Assembly: GCF_002699985.1 (NCBI RefSeq)
Contig: NZ_LKBT01000034.1
Coordinates: 310,001 to 374,000 of the forward strand
Source: Pseudomonas sp. ICMP 561
GTDB taxonomy: Bacteria; Pseudomonadota; Gammaproteobacteria; Pseudomonadales; Pseudomonadaceae
Direction: 5' to 3'
DNA: 64,000 nt
Positions within the stretch are counted from its first letter, which is position 1; every line of letters begins with the position of its first letter. Below are positions 8,208-17,540 of the stretch, one piece after another. The notes beneath the pieces were generated by a model, which worked only from the letters and a program-made list of their open reading frames with translations, ran no database searches and was not told the origin of the DNA. The translations under genes were made by a program, and so were the position numbers.

Positions 8208-10118
8208 ATGATTCGACTTCAAAGCCTTACCTTACAGCGTGGCCCGCAACGTCTGCTAGAAGACGCCGAGCTGACCCTGCACGCCGGTCAAAAAGCCGGC
8301 CTGATCGGTGCCAATGGCGCCGGTAAATCCAGCCTCTTCGCTTTGCTTCGGGGTGAACTGACCCCCGATGCCGGTGACTGTCTGCTGCCCGCCGACTGGC
8401 GTATCGCACACATGCGCCAAGAGGTCGACACCCTTGAGCGCATCGCCGTGGACTATGTCCTCGATGGCGACCTGCGCTTGCGCGAGGTGCAGCGCCTGCT
8501 GGTTGAAGCTGAAGCTGCTCAGGACGGCGCAGCCCAGGCACGTATGCACTCGGAGTTGGATAGCGCCGACGGCTATACCGCCGATGCACGGGCCCGCAAG
8601 TTGCTGGCCGGGCTGGGCTTCAGCAATGAACAGATGGAAAAGCCGGTCGGAGATTTCTCCGGTGGCTGGCGGATGCGCCTGAACCTGGCGCAAGCCTTGA
8701 TGTGCCCTTCGGATCTGTTGTTGCTCGACGAACCGACTAACCACCTGGATCTCGATGCGATCCTGTGGCTGGAGGACTGGCTGAAGAGCTATCCCGGCAC
8801 GCTGCTGCTGATCTCCCACGACAGGGATTTTCTGGATGCCGTGGTTGACCATGTCGCGCACGTCGATCAGCGCAAAATAACCCTCTATCGCGGCGGCTAC
8901 AGCGCTTTCGAGCGCGCCCGTGCGGAACGTATGGCCCAGCAGCAACAGGCCTACGAGAAGCAGCAGGCGCAGCGCGCGCACATGGAAAAGTTCATCACGC
9001 GCTTCAAGGCTCAGGCCACCAAAGCCAAGCAGGCACAGAGCCGGATCAAGGCTCTGGAGCGTATGGAAGAGCTGTCCGCGGCGCATGTGGACTCGCCATT
9101 CGACTTCACTTTCCGTGAGTCCAGCAAGATTTCCAGCCCGTTGCTGGATCTGTCCGATGCGCGTTTGGGTTATGGCGACAGAGCGGTGCTGGAGAAGGTC
9201 AAGCTGCAACTGACCCCGGGTGCCCGTATCGGCTTGCTCGGGCCAAACGGCGCGGGTAAGTCGACCCTGATCAAAAACCTTGCGGGTGAACTCGAACCTT
9301 TGAGCGGCCACATGGCTCGGGGCGAAAACACGGTGGTGGGCTACTTTGCCCAGCACCAGTTGGACTCGCTGGATGCCAAGGCCAGCCCGATGCTGCACCT
9401 GCAGCGTATCGCTCCGACCGAGCGCGAGCAGACGCTGCGTGACTTCCTGGGTGGCTTCGACTTCCGCGGCGGACGTCTTGATGAGCCGGTGCTGAATTTC
9501 TCGGGTGGTGAGAAGGCGCGTCTGGCCCTGGCGTTGATCGCGTGGGACCGGCCGAACCTGTTGCTGCTCGATGAACCTACCAACCACCTGGATCTGGAGA
9601 TGCGACTGGCGTTGACCATGGCCCTTCAGGAATTCAGTGGCGCGGTATTGGTGGTCTCCCACGATCGGCATCTGCTCAAAAGTACGACCGATGATTTCCT
9701 GCTGGTCGCTGACGGCCGTGTTCAGGAGTTCGACGGCGACCTGGAAGATTACGCACGCTGGCTGGCTGAGTATCGGCTGCGCAATGCGCCGGTCAGCAAT
9801 ACGCCGATCAACGTCGACAAGACCGATAAAAAGGCCCAGCGCCAGCAAGCGGCTGCGCTGCGTCAGCAGTTGGCTCCGCACAAGAAGTTGGCGGACAAGC
9901 TTGAGCGCGACCTTGGCACGTTGCACGAGCGGCTCGCCAAGGTTGAGGCGGAACTGGCCGACAGCGCCAATTACGAAGCGGCCAACAAAGACAAACTGCG
10001 TGATTTGCTCGCCGAACAGGCGAAGCTCAAAGTGAGTGAAGGCGAGTTGGAAGAGTCGTGGATGGAGGCTCTGGAGTTGCTGGAGTCCATGCAGGCTGAA
10101 CTGGAAGCACTTTCGTGA
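8208..10118 (+). CDS. yheS: ABC-F ATPase, YheS type
   Basis: 636 residues from ATG 8208 (MIRLQSLTLQRGPQRLLEDA). The in-frame extension upstream would overlap the divergent gene and lacks homology. Two ATP-binding cassettes are complete: GANGAGKSS, FSGGWRMRL and LLLDEPTNHLDLD in the first, GPNGAGKST, FSGGEKARL and LLLDEPTNHLDLE in the second. They are joined by the charged ABC-F linker (about 235-300), and a C-terminal coiled coil follows after residue 530. There are no membrane segments. ABC-F proteins act on the ribosomal E site; the YheS subgroup is the best match by length and order of parts, but its client is not established. Confidence 0.92.
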   Translation: MIRLQSLTLQRGPQRLLEDAELTLHAGQKAGLIGANGAGKSSLFALLRGELTPDAGDCLLPADWRIAHMRQEVDTLERIAVDYVLDGDLRLREVQRLLVEAEAAQDGAAQARMHSELDSADGYTADARARKLLAGLGFSNEQMEKPVGDFSGGWRMRLNLAQALMCPSDLLLLDEPTNHLDLDAILWLEDWLKSYPGTLLLISHDRDFLDAVVDHVAHVDQRKITLYRGGYSAFERARAERMAQQQQAYEKQQAQRAHMEKFITRFKAQATKAKQAQSRIKALERMEELSAAHVDSPFDFTFRESSKISSPLLDLSDARLGYGDRAVLEKVKLQLTPGARIGLLGPNGAGKSTLIKNLAGELEPLSGHMARGENTVVGYFAQHQLDSLDAKASPMLHLQRIAPTEREQTLRDFLGGFDFRGGRLDEPVLNFSGGEKARLALALIAWDRPNLLLLDEPTNHLDLEMRLALTMALQEFSGAVLVVSHDRHLLKSTTDDFLLVADGRVQEFDGDLEDYARWLAEYRLRNAPVSNTPINVDKTDKKAQRQQAAALRQQLAPHKKLADKLERDLGTLHERLAKVEAELADSANYEAANKDKLRDLLAEQAKLKVSEGELEESWMEALELLESMQAELEALS

Positions 10119-10134
10119 GCACGTCGAGGGACTG

Positions 10135-10722
10135 ATGGAAGCATTTGCATCGCTGGTTCCGCCGCACTGGGTGGAGCCGATCTGGCTGGGATTGCAGATA
10201 CTGCTGATTCTGGTCGCCGGTTACATGGCGCAGCGGCTGGTGGGGCGTTTTCTGACGCGTCTCGGCGAGCGCTATCCGTTGCCCCCTGAACTACTGCTGC
10301 CACTGCGCGGTGGTTTACGCTGGTTCATCATGGGCAGTGCATTCGTGATTGTGCTGGGCCAGCTCGGGGTTTCTGCCACGGTACTCTGGACCGCCCTCTC
10401 AGGCTTCGTGGCGGTCGCTGCGGTGGCGTTCTTCGCCATGTGGAGCGTGTTGTCCAACCTGCTTTGCGCCGTGTTGATCTACACCATCGGGCCGTTTCGA
10501 ATTGGCGATGTGGTCGAGTTGGTCGACACCCTCGACAAGCCGGGCGTCAAAGGCCGCGTGCTGGAAATCAACCTGATGTTCACCACCCTGATCGAGCCTC
10601 CCGAGGCCGGTGGCGCGCTGGTGCAGGTCCCCAACAGCCAGTTTTTCCAGAAGTCGGTGCGTCGCTGGCGCGGTTCCGATGGCTTCCCGACCATTGCGGT
10701 CGACAAAACGCCGGAAAATTAA
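10135..10722 (+). CDS. Short MscS-family mechanosensitive channel-like protein
   Basis: 195 residues from ATG 10135, 16 bases after the ABC-F stop, so probably cotranscribed. Three membrane segments (about 17-38, 60-80 and 84-115) precede the MscS beta domain with PFRIGDVVEL, GVKGRVLEINLMFTTL and VQVPNSQFFQKSVRR. The usual C-terminal alpha/beta vestibule domain of MscS is absent; the protein ends soon after the beta domain. Because the arrangement is clean (no frameshift remnant downstream) I read it as a naturally short homologue. The pore-lining helix is GFVAVAAVAFFAMWSVLSNL. Gating behaviour is unknown. Confidence 0.82.
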   Translation: MEAFASLVPPHWVEPIWLGLQILLILVAGYMAQRLVGRFLTRLGERYPLPPELLLPLRGGLRWFIMGSAFVIVLGQLGVSATVLWTALSGFVAVAAVAFFAMWSVLSNLLCAVLIYTIGPFRIGDVVELVDTLDKPGVKGRVLEINLMFTTLIEPPEAGGALVQVPNSQFFQKSVRRWRGSDGFPTIAVDKTPEN

Positions 10723-10756
10723 TTTTCGCGGCACCCCCCTGCTGAATCTAGTCAAT

Positions 10757-10785
10757 TGCCCGAGAAGCCACTAGCTTATCGGGCA
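10757..10785 (+). terminator. Candidate terminator after the MscS-like gene
   Basis: TGCCCGAGAAG pairs with CTTATCGGGCA (one mismatch) across a 7-nt loop, followed by TTGGTGTTT. The U tract is weak. Confidence 0.4.
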
Positions 10786-10808
10786 TTGGTGTTTGTCCGA
10801 GGTGTGTA

Positions 10809-11435
10809 ATGTCTTTCGATACATGGCTGGCTTTCTTTGCTGCTTGTTGGGTGATCAGTCTTTCGCCGGGTGCAGGCGCTATCGCGTCGATGTCCAGCGG
10901 CTTGCGTTACGGTTTCTGGCGCGGCTACTGGAACGCCTTGGGCCTGCAGATCGCATTGGCGGCACAGATCGCAATTGTCGCTGCAGGTCTCGGCGCGGTG
11001 CTCGCTGCCTCGGACATGGCATTCACGCTGATCAAGTGGTTTGGTGTGGCGTATCTGGTGTATCTGGGCATCAAGCAATGGCGGGCACTGCCTGCCGACC
11101 TGTCCGAAGACTCGGCCGTTCGGCCTGTTGGTAAACCCATGGCGCTGGTCGTCCGCGGGTTTCTGGTGAACATCAGTAACCCGAAGGCAATGGTCTTCAT
11201 GCTGGCAATCCTGCCGCAGTTCATCGACCCTAACGCACCGCTGCTCGCCCAGTACCTGACCATCGGAGCAACAATGGTCACTGTGGACATGATTGTCATG
11301 GCGGGCTACACCGGGCTGGCTTCGAAGATATTGCGCGCGCTCAAGACCCCAAAACAGCAACGCCGCATGAACCGGACCTTTGCCGGTTTGTTCGTGGGCG
11401 CTGCGGGTTTCCTGGCGACGCTGCACAGGGCGTAA
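10809..11435 (+). CDS. LysE/RhtB-family amino-acid exporter
   Basis: 208 residues with about six membrane segments. The N-terminus shows the family hallmark SLSPGAGAIASMSSGLRYG, the SPGP-like motif followed by a turn-rich loop; FLVNISNPKAMVFMLAILPQFID is the second typical block. The family exports lysine, homoserine or threonine, leucine and related amino acids. The substrate cannot be told from sequence. It is a single-gene unit between the MscS-like gene and the repeat-rich gap before rnk. A second, more distant LysE protein is encoded at 32.0 kb. Confidence 0.9.
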   Translation: MSFDTWLAFFAACWVISLSPGAGAIASMSSGLRYGFWRGYWNALGLQIALAAQIAIVAAGLGAVLAASDMAFTLIKWFGVAYLVYLGIKQWRALPADLSEDSAVRPVGKPMALVVRGFLVNISNPKAMVFMLAILPQFIDPNAPLLAQYLTIGATMVTVDMIVMAGYTGLASKILRALKTPKQQRRMNRTFAGLFVGAAGFLATLHRA

Positions 11436-11455
11436 CGGCGTTTACGCGCTGGCAT

Positions 11456-11584
11456 CCTCGCGGCTTAAGCCGCTCCTACGGATCTCGCGTGACCGTAGGA
11501 CTGGCTTTAGCCGGGAGGGGGGCGTTACATTCGACGCGTTTACATCTGAAGGACTAACGCCCTCGCGGCTGAAGCCGCTCCTAC
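11456..11584. repeat. REP family A: one half-arm plus one complete hairpin pair
   Basis: A single arm at 11456-11479 (CTCGCGGCTTAAGCCGCTCCTAC) is followed by a full pair at 11495-11584. Arms are mixed between the ACCGGC and GCGGCT variants, so the pair is imperfect. The element fills the gap between the convergent LysE and rnk genes and could act as a transcript end. Confidence 0.8.
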
Positions 11585-11610
11585 GGGGCGTAAGCCTTAA
11601 ATCAACAGGC

Positions 11611-12018
11611 CTACAAATACTCCCCCGCCGCCTCCGGCTGATACTCAACCGCCAGCAATGTCAGCTTGAGGGTCTTGCCGCCCGGGGCGGGCCAGTCGAT
11701 GTGCTGGCCGACCTGCAGGCCCAGCAAGGCTGAGCCAATAGGTGCGAGGATTGAGACTGTGTCCTCGGCACCGGCATCTTTCGGGTAGACGAGCTTCAAG
11801 TGGTAATCCTTGCCACTGACTTCTTCGCGGCAATGCACTTTTGAATTCATGGTCACGACACCGGCGGGTACGTCTTCGTGGCTGACCACTTGCTCGGCGC
11901 GGTCCAGCTCGGCTTGCAGGGCTTCGAGGCCGGGAGTGGTTTCCTCAAGGCTCTCGATCAACTGTTCAAGACGCTGCACGTCCAGCCGGGTCAGGATGAT
12001 GGAAGGTTGTGTCGACAT
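11611..12018 (-). CDS. rnk: Regulator of nucleoside diphosphate kinase
   Basis: 135 residues from ATG 12018 (MSTQPSIILTRLDVQRLEQL). The ORF can be extended upstream by 12 codons but that part overlaps a terminator region and is not conserved in style. An N-terminal helical hairpin is followed by a GreA/GreB C-terminal-like domain (VVTMNSKVHCREE, VSILAPIGSALLGLQVGQ). Rnk affects Ndk levels and, in P. aeruginosa, alginate and nucleotide pools; structurally it resembles Gre factors that bind the RNA polymerase secondary channel, but with a short coiled coil it lacks transcript-cleavage function. Confidence 0.93.
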   Translation of the reverse strand: MSTQPSIILTRLDVQRLEQLIESLEETTPGLEALQAELDRAEQVVSHEDVPAGVVTMNSKVHCREEVSGKDYHLKLVYPKDAGAEDTVSILAPIGSALLGLQVGQHIDWPAPGGKTLKLTLLAVEYQPEAAGEYL

Positions 12019-12052
12019 GTTGGCAGGCTCCTTTTTCTGCGCTGCATAAAAC

Positions 12053-12080
12053 AAAACCCCGCCTGAAGTGGCGGGGTTTT
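12053..12080 (-). terminator. Bidirectional-looking terminator between DUF1289 and rnk genes
   Basis: AAAACCCCGCC pairs perfectly with GGCGGGGTTTT around a 6-nt loop. On the minus strand it lies 71 bases after the DUF1289 stop and just before the rnk start, so it ends the cyaY-DUF1289 transcript and insulates rnk. Confidence 0.85.
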
Positions 12081-12150
12081 GAAGGGCTTCATCGATGAAG
12101 CATGTCTGGACACTAACACAGCAGGGGTATTACACAACCCGGCAAGACCG

Positions 12151-12396
12151 TTATGCGTCGGGAGACTGAGTGGCGTCAGCCACTTCTCGGCGCTGGTCTG
12201 CATTGGCGCGAATCTGTCGGCGTCGATTGTCGTCTGCCGAGCGCCATTCACGGATGTCTTCCACATGGCGGAAGCAACCGAGACACACTTTCTGCTCGTC
12301 GAGCCGGCACAGGCTGATGCAAGGCGAAGGCACTGCCGGGCTGACGTTACTGTACAGCGGCTTGGGCGGTCGGACGGACGTAGCGGTCACGCTCAA
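12151..12396 (-). CDS. DUF1289 domain protein
   Basis: 81 residues. The DUF1289 signature is clear: PSPCISLCRLDEQKVCLGC, three or four cysteines spaced like a small metal-binding motif, then REWRSADDNRRRQI. The function is unknown; the cysteines suggest zinc or Fe-S binding. The most probable start is TTG 12396, whose last two bases form part of the cyaY stop (TTGA), giving translational coupling; GTG two codons later is the alternative. Its position after the iron-donor gene cyaY fits a metal-related role, but this is inference. Confidence 0.82.
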   Translation of the reverse strand: MSVTATSVRPPKPLYSNVSPAVPSPCISLCRLDEQKVCLGCFRHVEDIREWRSADDNRRRQIRANADQRREVADATQSPDA

Positions 12397-12725
12397 ATCT
12401 CGTCGAAGTCGAGTTCGACGCCAGCCTGCTCCAGCGTGAAGCGCTTGAGCATTTCGCTCAACAGCTCATCGCTGGTATCGCAGCTCCAGCGCTGCTCTTC
12501 TTCGTCGTAGTCGAAGTGAAAACCGCCGGAACGCGCTGCCAGCCACAGCTGACGCAGGGGTTCCTGGCGGCTGAAAATCAGCTGAGTGCCATTTTCGAAC
12601 TTGACGGTCAACACACCGGCCGAGTTTTCAATGTCCAGATCCAGACCACTCTCGTCGAAAACATCTTCCAGATTTTGCTGGGTGGCATCGACCAGGTCGT
12701 GAAAGCGGGCTTCGGTCAAACTCAT
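12393..12725 (-). CDS. cyaY: CyaY, bacterial frataxin
   Basis: 110 residues from ATG 12725 (MSLTEARFHDLVDATQQNLED). The frataxin alpha-beta sandwich is readable: an acidic first helix rich in D/E (iron-binding ridge), VLTVKFENGTQLIFSRQEP and QLWLAARSGGFHFDYD strands. CyaY binds iron and modulates Fe-S cluster assembly on IscU/IscS. The ORF could be read 32 codons further upstream, but that would leave no promoter for the divergent lppL-lysA operon and is not family-like. It overlaps the DUF1289 start. Confidence 0.96.
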   Translation of the reverse strand: MSLTEARFHDLVDATQQNLEDVFDESGLDLDIENSAGVLTVKFENGTQLIFSRQEPLRQLWLAARSGGFHFDYDEEEQRWSCDTSDELLSEMLKRFTLEQAGVELDFDEI

Positions 12726-12922
12726 CAGGGGAACCTCAAAAAGTGTCTGCTGTTGGCGCAGCGACGCAAGATACGGTCGCTTTGAAGCAAATGCAAAGCT
12801 TACCCGCCCAACGAACAACACAGCGCCAATAATTCGCTCTGGCTACCACTGAATCAGTGGCGTAGCGTCAAAGCCCCGCCGGACGGGAACCCGGCTACGT
12901 AGGCAAGCCGCTGGGTGGCCGG

Positions 12923-12928
12923 TATACT
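12923..12928 (+). promoter_or_regulatory. Candidate -10 box for lppL-lysA operon
   Basis: TATACT lies 36 bases before the lppL start, preceded by a poor -35 region. It is the best -10 hexamer in the 238-base divergent gap between cyaY and lppL. Confidence 0.35.
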
Positions 12929-12963
12929 CGGGCGCAATTAATGCTTTTACAAAGGATTTCGCC

Positions 12964-13110
12964 ATGAAGCGCCTGATCTCTTCGCTTGCTGCGCTTGTCG
13001 CGGTCGCTTGTCTTGTTACTGCCTGCGGCCAAAAAGGCCCGTTGTATCTGCCGGATGACCAGAAATCTTCCGATGACCAGGCCAAGTCGCAATCGCACAA
13101 GCATCTTTAA
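12964..13110 (+). CDS. lppL: Small lipoprotein, LptM (YifL) family
   Basis: 48 residues. A signal peptide (MKRLISSLAALVAVACLV) ends in a lipobox with the lipidated cysteine in TACGQKGPLYLPDD. The CGQKGPLYLP motif is diagnostic for the LptM/LppL family, which helps mature the LptD-LptE lipopolysaccharide translocon. It is too short to stand out in an ORF listing but has a good ribosome site (AAGGA) and lies nine bases before lysA, the conserved gamma-proteobacterial order lppL-lysA-dapF. The mature protein is a short hydrophilic tail rich in D, Q, S, K and H. Confidence 0.92.
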   Translation: MKRLISSLAALVAVACLVTACGQKGPLYLPDDQKSSDDQAKSQSHKHL

Positions 13111-13119
13111 GGGAATTAC

Positions 13120-14367
13120 ATGGACGCCTTCAACTACCGCGATGGTGAGCTGTTCGCGGAAGGTGTAGCGTTGTCTGCCATTGCCGAGCGTTTCGGCACG
13201 CCGACCTACGTCTACTCCCGCGCTCACATCGAAGCGCAATACAACGCCTATGCTGATGCCCTGAGCGGCATGCCGCACCTGGTCTGCTACGCCGTCAAAG
13301 CCAACTCCAACCTGGGCGTGCTCAACGTACTGGCGCGTCTGGGTTCAGGCTTCGACATTGTTTCCCGTGGCGAGCTGGAGCGAGTGCTCGCTGCAGGCGG
13401 CAAAGCAGAAAGGATCGTGTTTTCAGGGGTCGGCAAGACCCGTGATGACATGCGCCGCGCGCTGGAAGTGGGCGTGCACTGCTTCAACGTCGAGTCCACC
13501 GACGAGCTTGAGCGTCTGCAGATTGTCGCGGCCGAAATGGGCGTTCGTGCCCCGATCTCGCTACGCGTCAATCCGGACGTCGATGCTGGCACGCATCCGT
13601 ACATCTCCACCGGCCTCAAGGAAAACAAATTCGGCATCGCCATCGCTGATGCTGAAGACGTCTACATCCGCGCTGCACAGTTGCCGAATCTGGAAGTCAT
13701 CGGCGTCGATTGCCACATCGGTTCGCAACTGACCACGCTTGAGCCGTTCATTGACGCGCTCGATCGCCTGCTCGCGCTGGTGGATCGTCTTGGCGATTGC
13801 GGCATCCTGCTGAGCCACATCGATCTGGGTGGCGGTCTTGGCGTGCGTTATCGCGATGAGGAGCCACCGCTGGCTTCGGATTACATCAAGGCCGTGCGTG
13901 AGCGTATGGACGGTCGTGACCTGTCACTGGTTTTCGAGCCCGGCCGCTTCATCGTTGCCAACGCGGGCGTGCTGCTGACTCAGGTCGAGTACCTCAAGCA
14001 TACCGAGCACAAGGATTTCGCCATCGTCGACGCGGCGATGAACGACCTGATTCGCCCGGCGCTGTATCAGGCCTGGATGGACGTCACTGCCGTCCGCCCA
14101 CGTGACAGCGCGCCTCGCGCCTACGACATCGTCGGGCCGATCTGCGAAACCGGCGACTTCCTCGCCAAGGGCCGCGAACTGGCCCTGGCTGAAGGTGATC
14201 TGCTGGCCGTGCATTCGGCCGGTGCCTACGGTTTTGTCATGAGCTCGAACTACAACACTCGCGGTCGCACCGCTGAAGTGTTGGTCGACGGCTCGCAGGC
14301 TTTCGAAGTACGCCGCCGCGAGACCGTGGCCGAGCTGTTTGCTGGCGAAAGCCTGCTGCCGGAGTAA
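13120..14367 (+). CDS. lysA: Diaminopimelate decarboxylase
   Basis: 415 residues. Converts meso-diaminopimelate to lysine, the last lysine step, using PLP. The PLP lysine is K60 in CYAVKANSN; ENKFGI, DCHIGSQ and the glycine-rich LGGGLG phosphate-binding loop are in order, and EPGRFIV plus CETGDFLAKGRE mark the substrate-binding and active-site cysteine regions of fold type III decarboxylases. Start ATG 13120 follows the GGGAATTAC site. dapF begins three bases after the stop, so lysine synthesis genes are coupled. Confidence 0.97.
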   Translation: MDAFNYRDGELFAEGVALSAIAERFGTPTYVYSRAHIEAQYNAYADALSGMPHLVCYAVKANSNLGVLNVLARLGSGFDIVSRGELERVLAAGGKAERIVFSGVGKTRDDMRRALEVGVHCFNVESTDELERLQIVAAEMGVRAPISLRVNPDVDAGTHPYISTGLKENKFGIAIADAEDVYIRAAQLPNLEVIGVDCHIGSQLTTLEPFIDALDRLLALVDRLGDCGILLSHIDLGGGLGVRYRDEEPPLASDYIKAVRERMDGRDLSLVFEPGRFIVANAGVLLTQVEYLKHTEHKDFAIVDAAMNDLIRPALYQAWMDVTAVRPRDSAPRAYDIVGPICETGDFLAKGRELALAEGDLLAVHSAGAYGFVMSSNYNTRGRTAEVLVDGSQAFEVRRRETVAELFAGESLLPE

Positions 14368-14370
14368 CCC

Positions 14371-15201
14371 ATGCTGCTGCGTTTTACCAAGATGCATGGC
14401 CTGGGCAACGACTTCATGGTTTTGGACCTGGTCAGCCAGCACGCGCATATTTTGCCCAAGCACGCCAAACAATGGGGTGACCGGCACACCGGCGTCGGTT
14501 TCGATCAGCTATTGCTGGTTGAAACCCCGACCAACCCGGATGTCGATTTCCGCTATCGGATTTTCAACTCCGATGGTTCCGAGGTTGAGCAGTGCGGTAA
14601 TGGTGCGCGCTGCTTTGCGCGCTTCGTGCTGGACAAGCGCCTGACCGCCAAGCGCCTGATCAAGGTCGAAACCAAAAGCGGAATTATTGAGCTGGAAATC
14701 CGCAATGACGGGCAGATCAGCGTCGATATGGGGCCGCCACGGCTGATCCCGGCGGACATCCCGTTTCAGGCCACCGAGCAGGCATTGAGCTACAGCGTCG
14801 ACGTTGACGGCGAGACGGTCGAGCTGGCCGCCGTCTCCATGGGCAATCCCCATGCGGTGTTGCGCGTGAACGACATCAACAACGCGCCGGTGCATGCATT
14901 GGGTCCGAAAATTGAACACCATCCGCGCTTTCCGGCGCGGGTCAACGTAGGCTTTCTCTACGTCGTCGATCGTCAGCGTGCGCAATTGCGTGTCTGGGAG
15001 CGCGGAGCCGGGGAAACCCAGGCCTGTGGTACTGGTGCGTGTGCGGCAGCCGTTGCGGCGATCAGCCAGGGCTGGATGGATTCGCCACTGCTGATCGATC
15101 TGCCGGGTGGACGTCTGTCAATCGAGTGGGCTGGCCCGGGCCATCCGGTTCTGATGACGGGTCCCGCTGTACGGGTCTACGAAGGCCAGGTTCGTCTATG
15201 A
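14371..15201 (+). CDS. dapF: Diaminopimelate epimerase
   Basis: 276 residues. Interconverts LL- and meso-diaminopimelate without cofactor through two cysteines acting as acid and base. Both are present in their motifs: C75 in QCGNGARC and C219 in ACGTGAC. The start [19 protein letters not shown] is the canonical N-terminus. It supplies substrate for the upstream LysA and for peptidoglycan. The next gene starts 13 bases after the stop. Confidence 0.97.
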   Translation: MLLRFTKMHGLGNDFMVLDLVSQHAHILPKHAKQWGDRHTGVGFDQLLLVETPTNPDVDFRYRIFNSDGSEVEQCGNGARCFARFVLDKRLTAKRLIKVETKSGIIELEIRNDGQISVDMGPPRLIPADIPFQATEQALSYSVDVDGETVELAAVSMGNPHAVLRVNDINNAPVHALGPKIEHHPRFPARVNVGFLYVVDRQRAQLRVWERGAGETQACGTGACAAAVAAISQGWMDSPLLIDLPGGRLSIEWAGPGHPVLMTGPAVRVYEGQVRL

Positions 15202-15214
15202 GTGAGCAAAAGCG

Positions 15215-15949
15215 ATGACTGACAAGCCTAAGACTTCAACCGAAAAGTCTGGCGAATCGCCGGTCGATACGGCAGCGCCAAACCTTGAAGCAGAGGCGAT
15301 CATCGCTTACCTGCTCGATCACCCGGATTTCTTTGCCGAGCACGACGAGTTATTGGTTTCGATGCGTATCCCGCATCAGCGCGGCGACACCGTTTCCCTG
15401 GTCGAGCGTCAACTCAAGCTGCTGCGCGAGCGCAACATCGAGATGCGCCATCGTCTGTCTCAACTGATGGACGTCGCTCGGGACAACGACCGGCTGTTCG
15501 AAAAGACCCGCCGCCTCAACCTGGCATTGATGGACGCCAGCAGTCTCGAAGAAATCGTGATCGCCGTTGAAGACAGCCTGCGGCAGGACTTTCAGGTGCC
15601 TTTTGTCAGCCTGATTTTGTTCAGTGACAGCGCGATGCCGGTTGGCCGTTGGGTTAGCAGTGTGGATGCGCAAAAAGCTATCGGTGGTTTGATCGGCGAC
15701 AAGACCGTGTGTGGCGCCTTGCGTGAGCACGAGCTGACCTTCCTGTTCGGTGCCGAGCAAGGCAAGGAAGTCGGCTCCACCGCCGTCGCAACCCTCAGCC
15801 ATCTCGGCCTGCATGGCGTGCTGGCCATTGGCAGTCGCGATCCGCAGCATTACAAAAGCTCGGTGGGGACCCTGTTTCTCAACTACATTGCCGATGTACT
15901 GAGCCGTCTGCTGCCGCGCTTCACCCACTCCCTACGCTCGGTTCGCTAG
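15215..15949 (+). CDS. DUF484 family protein
   Basis: 244 residues. The N-terminal 30 residues are polar and probably disordered. Then come the DUF484 signature [45 protein letters not shown] (coiled coil) and a GAF-like C-terminal domain (about 100-240). Its role is unknown, but in gamma-proteobacteria it sits between dapF and xerC almost always, as here. Its stop TAG is separated from the xerC ATG by two bases. Confidence 0.93.
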   Translation: MTDKPKTSTEKSGESPVDTAAPNLEAEAIIAYLLDHPDFFAEHDELLVSMRIPHQRGDTVSLVERQLKLLRERNIEMRHRLSQLMDVARDNDRLFEKTRRLNLALMDASSLEEIVIAVEDSLRQDFQVPFVSLILFSDSAMPVGRWVSSVDAQKAIGGLIGDKTVCGALREHELTFLFGAEQGKEVGSTAVATLSHLGLHGVLAIGSRDPQHYKSSVGTLFLNYIADVLSRLLPRFTHSLRSVR

Positions 15950-15951
15950 TG

Positions 15952-16851
15952 ATGGAACGACAGCTGGACGCTTACTGCACACATTTGCGCAGTGAGCGCC
16001 AAGTGTCGCCACACACACTTGAAGCCTATCGCCGTGACCTCAACAAGGTGCTGGCGTACTGCGAGAAGCAACAGCTGAACAGTTGGGCTGCGCTGGATAT
16101 TCAACATCTGCGCAGTCTGATCGCCCGCCAGCATCAGCAGGGTCAATCCTCGCGCAGCCTGTCCCGCCTGCTCTCCGCAGTACGTGGGCTTTATCACTAC
16201 CTCAATCGCGAAGGCATCTGCGAGCACGACCCGGCCAATGGCCTGTCGCCCCCCAAAGGCGAGCGACGCCTGCCGAAAACCCTCGATACCGACCGTGCCC
16301 TGCAATTGCTGGACGGTGGTGTTGAAGACGACTTCCTCGCCCATCGTGATCAGGCGATTCTGGAGTTGTTCTATTCGTCGGGCTTGCGCCTGTCCGAGCT
16401 GACCGGTTTGAACATGGAGCAACTGGACCTGAGCGAAGGTCTGGTGCAAGTGCTCGGCAAAGGCAGCAAGACCCGCGTTCTGCCGGTGGGCAGGAAAGCC
16501 CGTGAAGCGCTGCAGGCGTGGATCGCACTGCGGGCGCTGGCCAATCCTGAGGATGACGCCGTGTTCATCAGCCAGCAGGGTCGACGCCTTGGGCCGCGCG
16601 CCATTCAGAAGCGGGTCAAGGCCGTTGGTGAGCGCGAGTTAGGGCAAAACCTGCACCCGCACATGCTGCGTCACTCGTTTGCGAGCCATCTGCTTGAGTC
16701 GTCCCAGGATTTACGCGCAGTGCAGGAGTTGCTCGGTCACGCTGATATCAAGACCACGCAGATCTACACCCATCTGGATTTCCAGCATTTGGCGTCGGTC
16801 TACGACAGCGCCCATCCGCGGGCCAAACGCAAAGGTTCTGACCATGATTAA
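15952..16851 (+). CDS. xerC: Tyrosine recombinase XerC
   Basis: 299 residues from ATG 15952 ([17 protein letters not shown]); a GTG one codon earlier overlaps the previous stop and is less likely. XerC with XerD resolves chromosome dimers at dif. All catalytic residues are present: R146 (SGLRLSEL), K170 (GKGSKTR), H237 and R240 (HMLRHSF), H263 (LGHAD) and the nucleophile Y272 (TQIYTHL). An N-terminal SAM-like core-binding domain spans about 1-90. The end overlaps the HAD gene start by eight bases, so it is one operon with lysA-dapF. Confidence 0.97.
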   Translation: MERQLDAYCTHLRSERQVSPHTLEAYRRDLNKVLAYCEKQQLNSWAALDIQHLRSLIARQHQQGQSSRSLSRLLSAVRGLYHYLNREGICEHDPANGLSPPKGERRLPKTLDTDRALQLLDGGVEDDFLAHRDQAILELFYSSGLRLSELTGLNMEQLDLSEGLVQVLGKGSKTRVLPVGRKAREALQAWIALRALANPEDDAVFISQQGRRLGPRAIQKRVKAVGERELGQNLHPHMLRHSFASHLLESSQDLRAVQELLGHADIKTTQIYTHLDFQHLASVYDSAHPRAKRKGSDHD

Positions 16852-17536
16852 GCTGATCACCTTCGACCTCGATGACACGTTATGGCACACCGCACCGGCT
16901 ATCGTCGGCGCCGAAGCCACCCTGCGTGACTGGCTGGCCGCCAACGCGCCAAAGCTTGGTCCGGTACCTGTCGAGCATTTGGGGGAGATTCGTACGCGGC
17001 TGGTGGAAGCCGATCCGACCTTCAAGCACCGCATCAGCGCTTTGCGGCGGCGCGTGCTGTTCCATGCTCTGGAAGACGCCGGTTATGCCTCGGCTGAAGC
17101 TCAAGCGCTGGCTGACCAGGCTTTCGAGGTGTTTTTGCATGGCCGCCATCAGGTCGAGATATTCCCGGAGGTCCATCCGACCCTGGAGGTTCTGGCCGCG
17201 ACCTACACGTTAGGTGTGATCACTAACGGCAATGCCGATGTGCGTCGTCTGGGGCTGGCCGATTATTTCGCCTTCGCCCTGTGTGCCGAAGACCTGGGCA
17301 TCGGCAAGCCGGACCCTGCTCCCTTCGTGGAGGCACTCAAACGTGCCAATGTCGATGCTGGCGCTGCGGTGCACATCGGCGACCACCCCGGCGATGACAT
17401 CGCAGGCGCCCAGCAGGCCGGTATGCGAGCGATCTGGTACAACCCGGCGGGTAAGCCTTGGGAAGCAAAAAAACGGCCTGATGCCGAGATCAGCAGCCTG
17501 ACGCAGTTGCCGGGGGTGTTGCGAGGGTGGGGGTGA
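16844..17536 (+). CDS. HAD-superfamily hydrolase, YigB type
   Basis: 230 residues from ATG 16844. HAD motif I is [10 protein letters not shown] (nucleophile and acid aspartates), motif II is VITNGNAD, motif III the lysine in GKPDPAPF, and motif [16 protein letters not shown] helical cap lies between motifs I and II (about 25-100). YigB-like enzymes dephosphorylate FMN (riboflavin pathway) and other small phosphates. It follows xerC as in E. coli (xerC-yigB), which supports orthology. A REP hairpin starts four bases after the stop. Confidence 0.93.
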   Translation: MIKLITFDLDDTLWHTAPAIVGAEATLRDWLAANAPKLGPVPVEHLGEIRTRLVEADPTFKHRISALRRRVLFHALEDAGYASAEAQALADQAFEVFLHGRHQVEIFPEVHPTLEVLAATYTLGVITNGNADVRRLGLADYFAFALCAEDLGIGKPDPAPFVEALKRANVDAGAAVHIGDHPGDDIAGAQQAGMRAIWYNPAGKPWEAKKRPDAEISSLTQLPGVLRGWG

Positions 17537-17540
17537 TCCG

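Noticed and set aside
8256-9926. 556-codon open frame antisense to the ABC-F gene
   Set aside because: Shadow of a GC-rich real gene with complete ABC motifs; antisense product has no recognisable domain.
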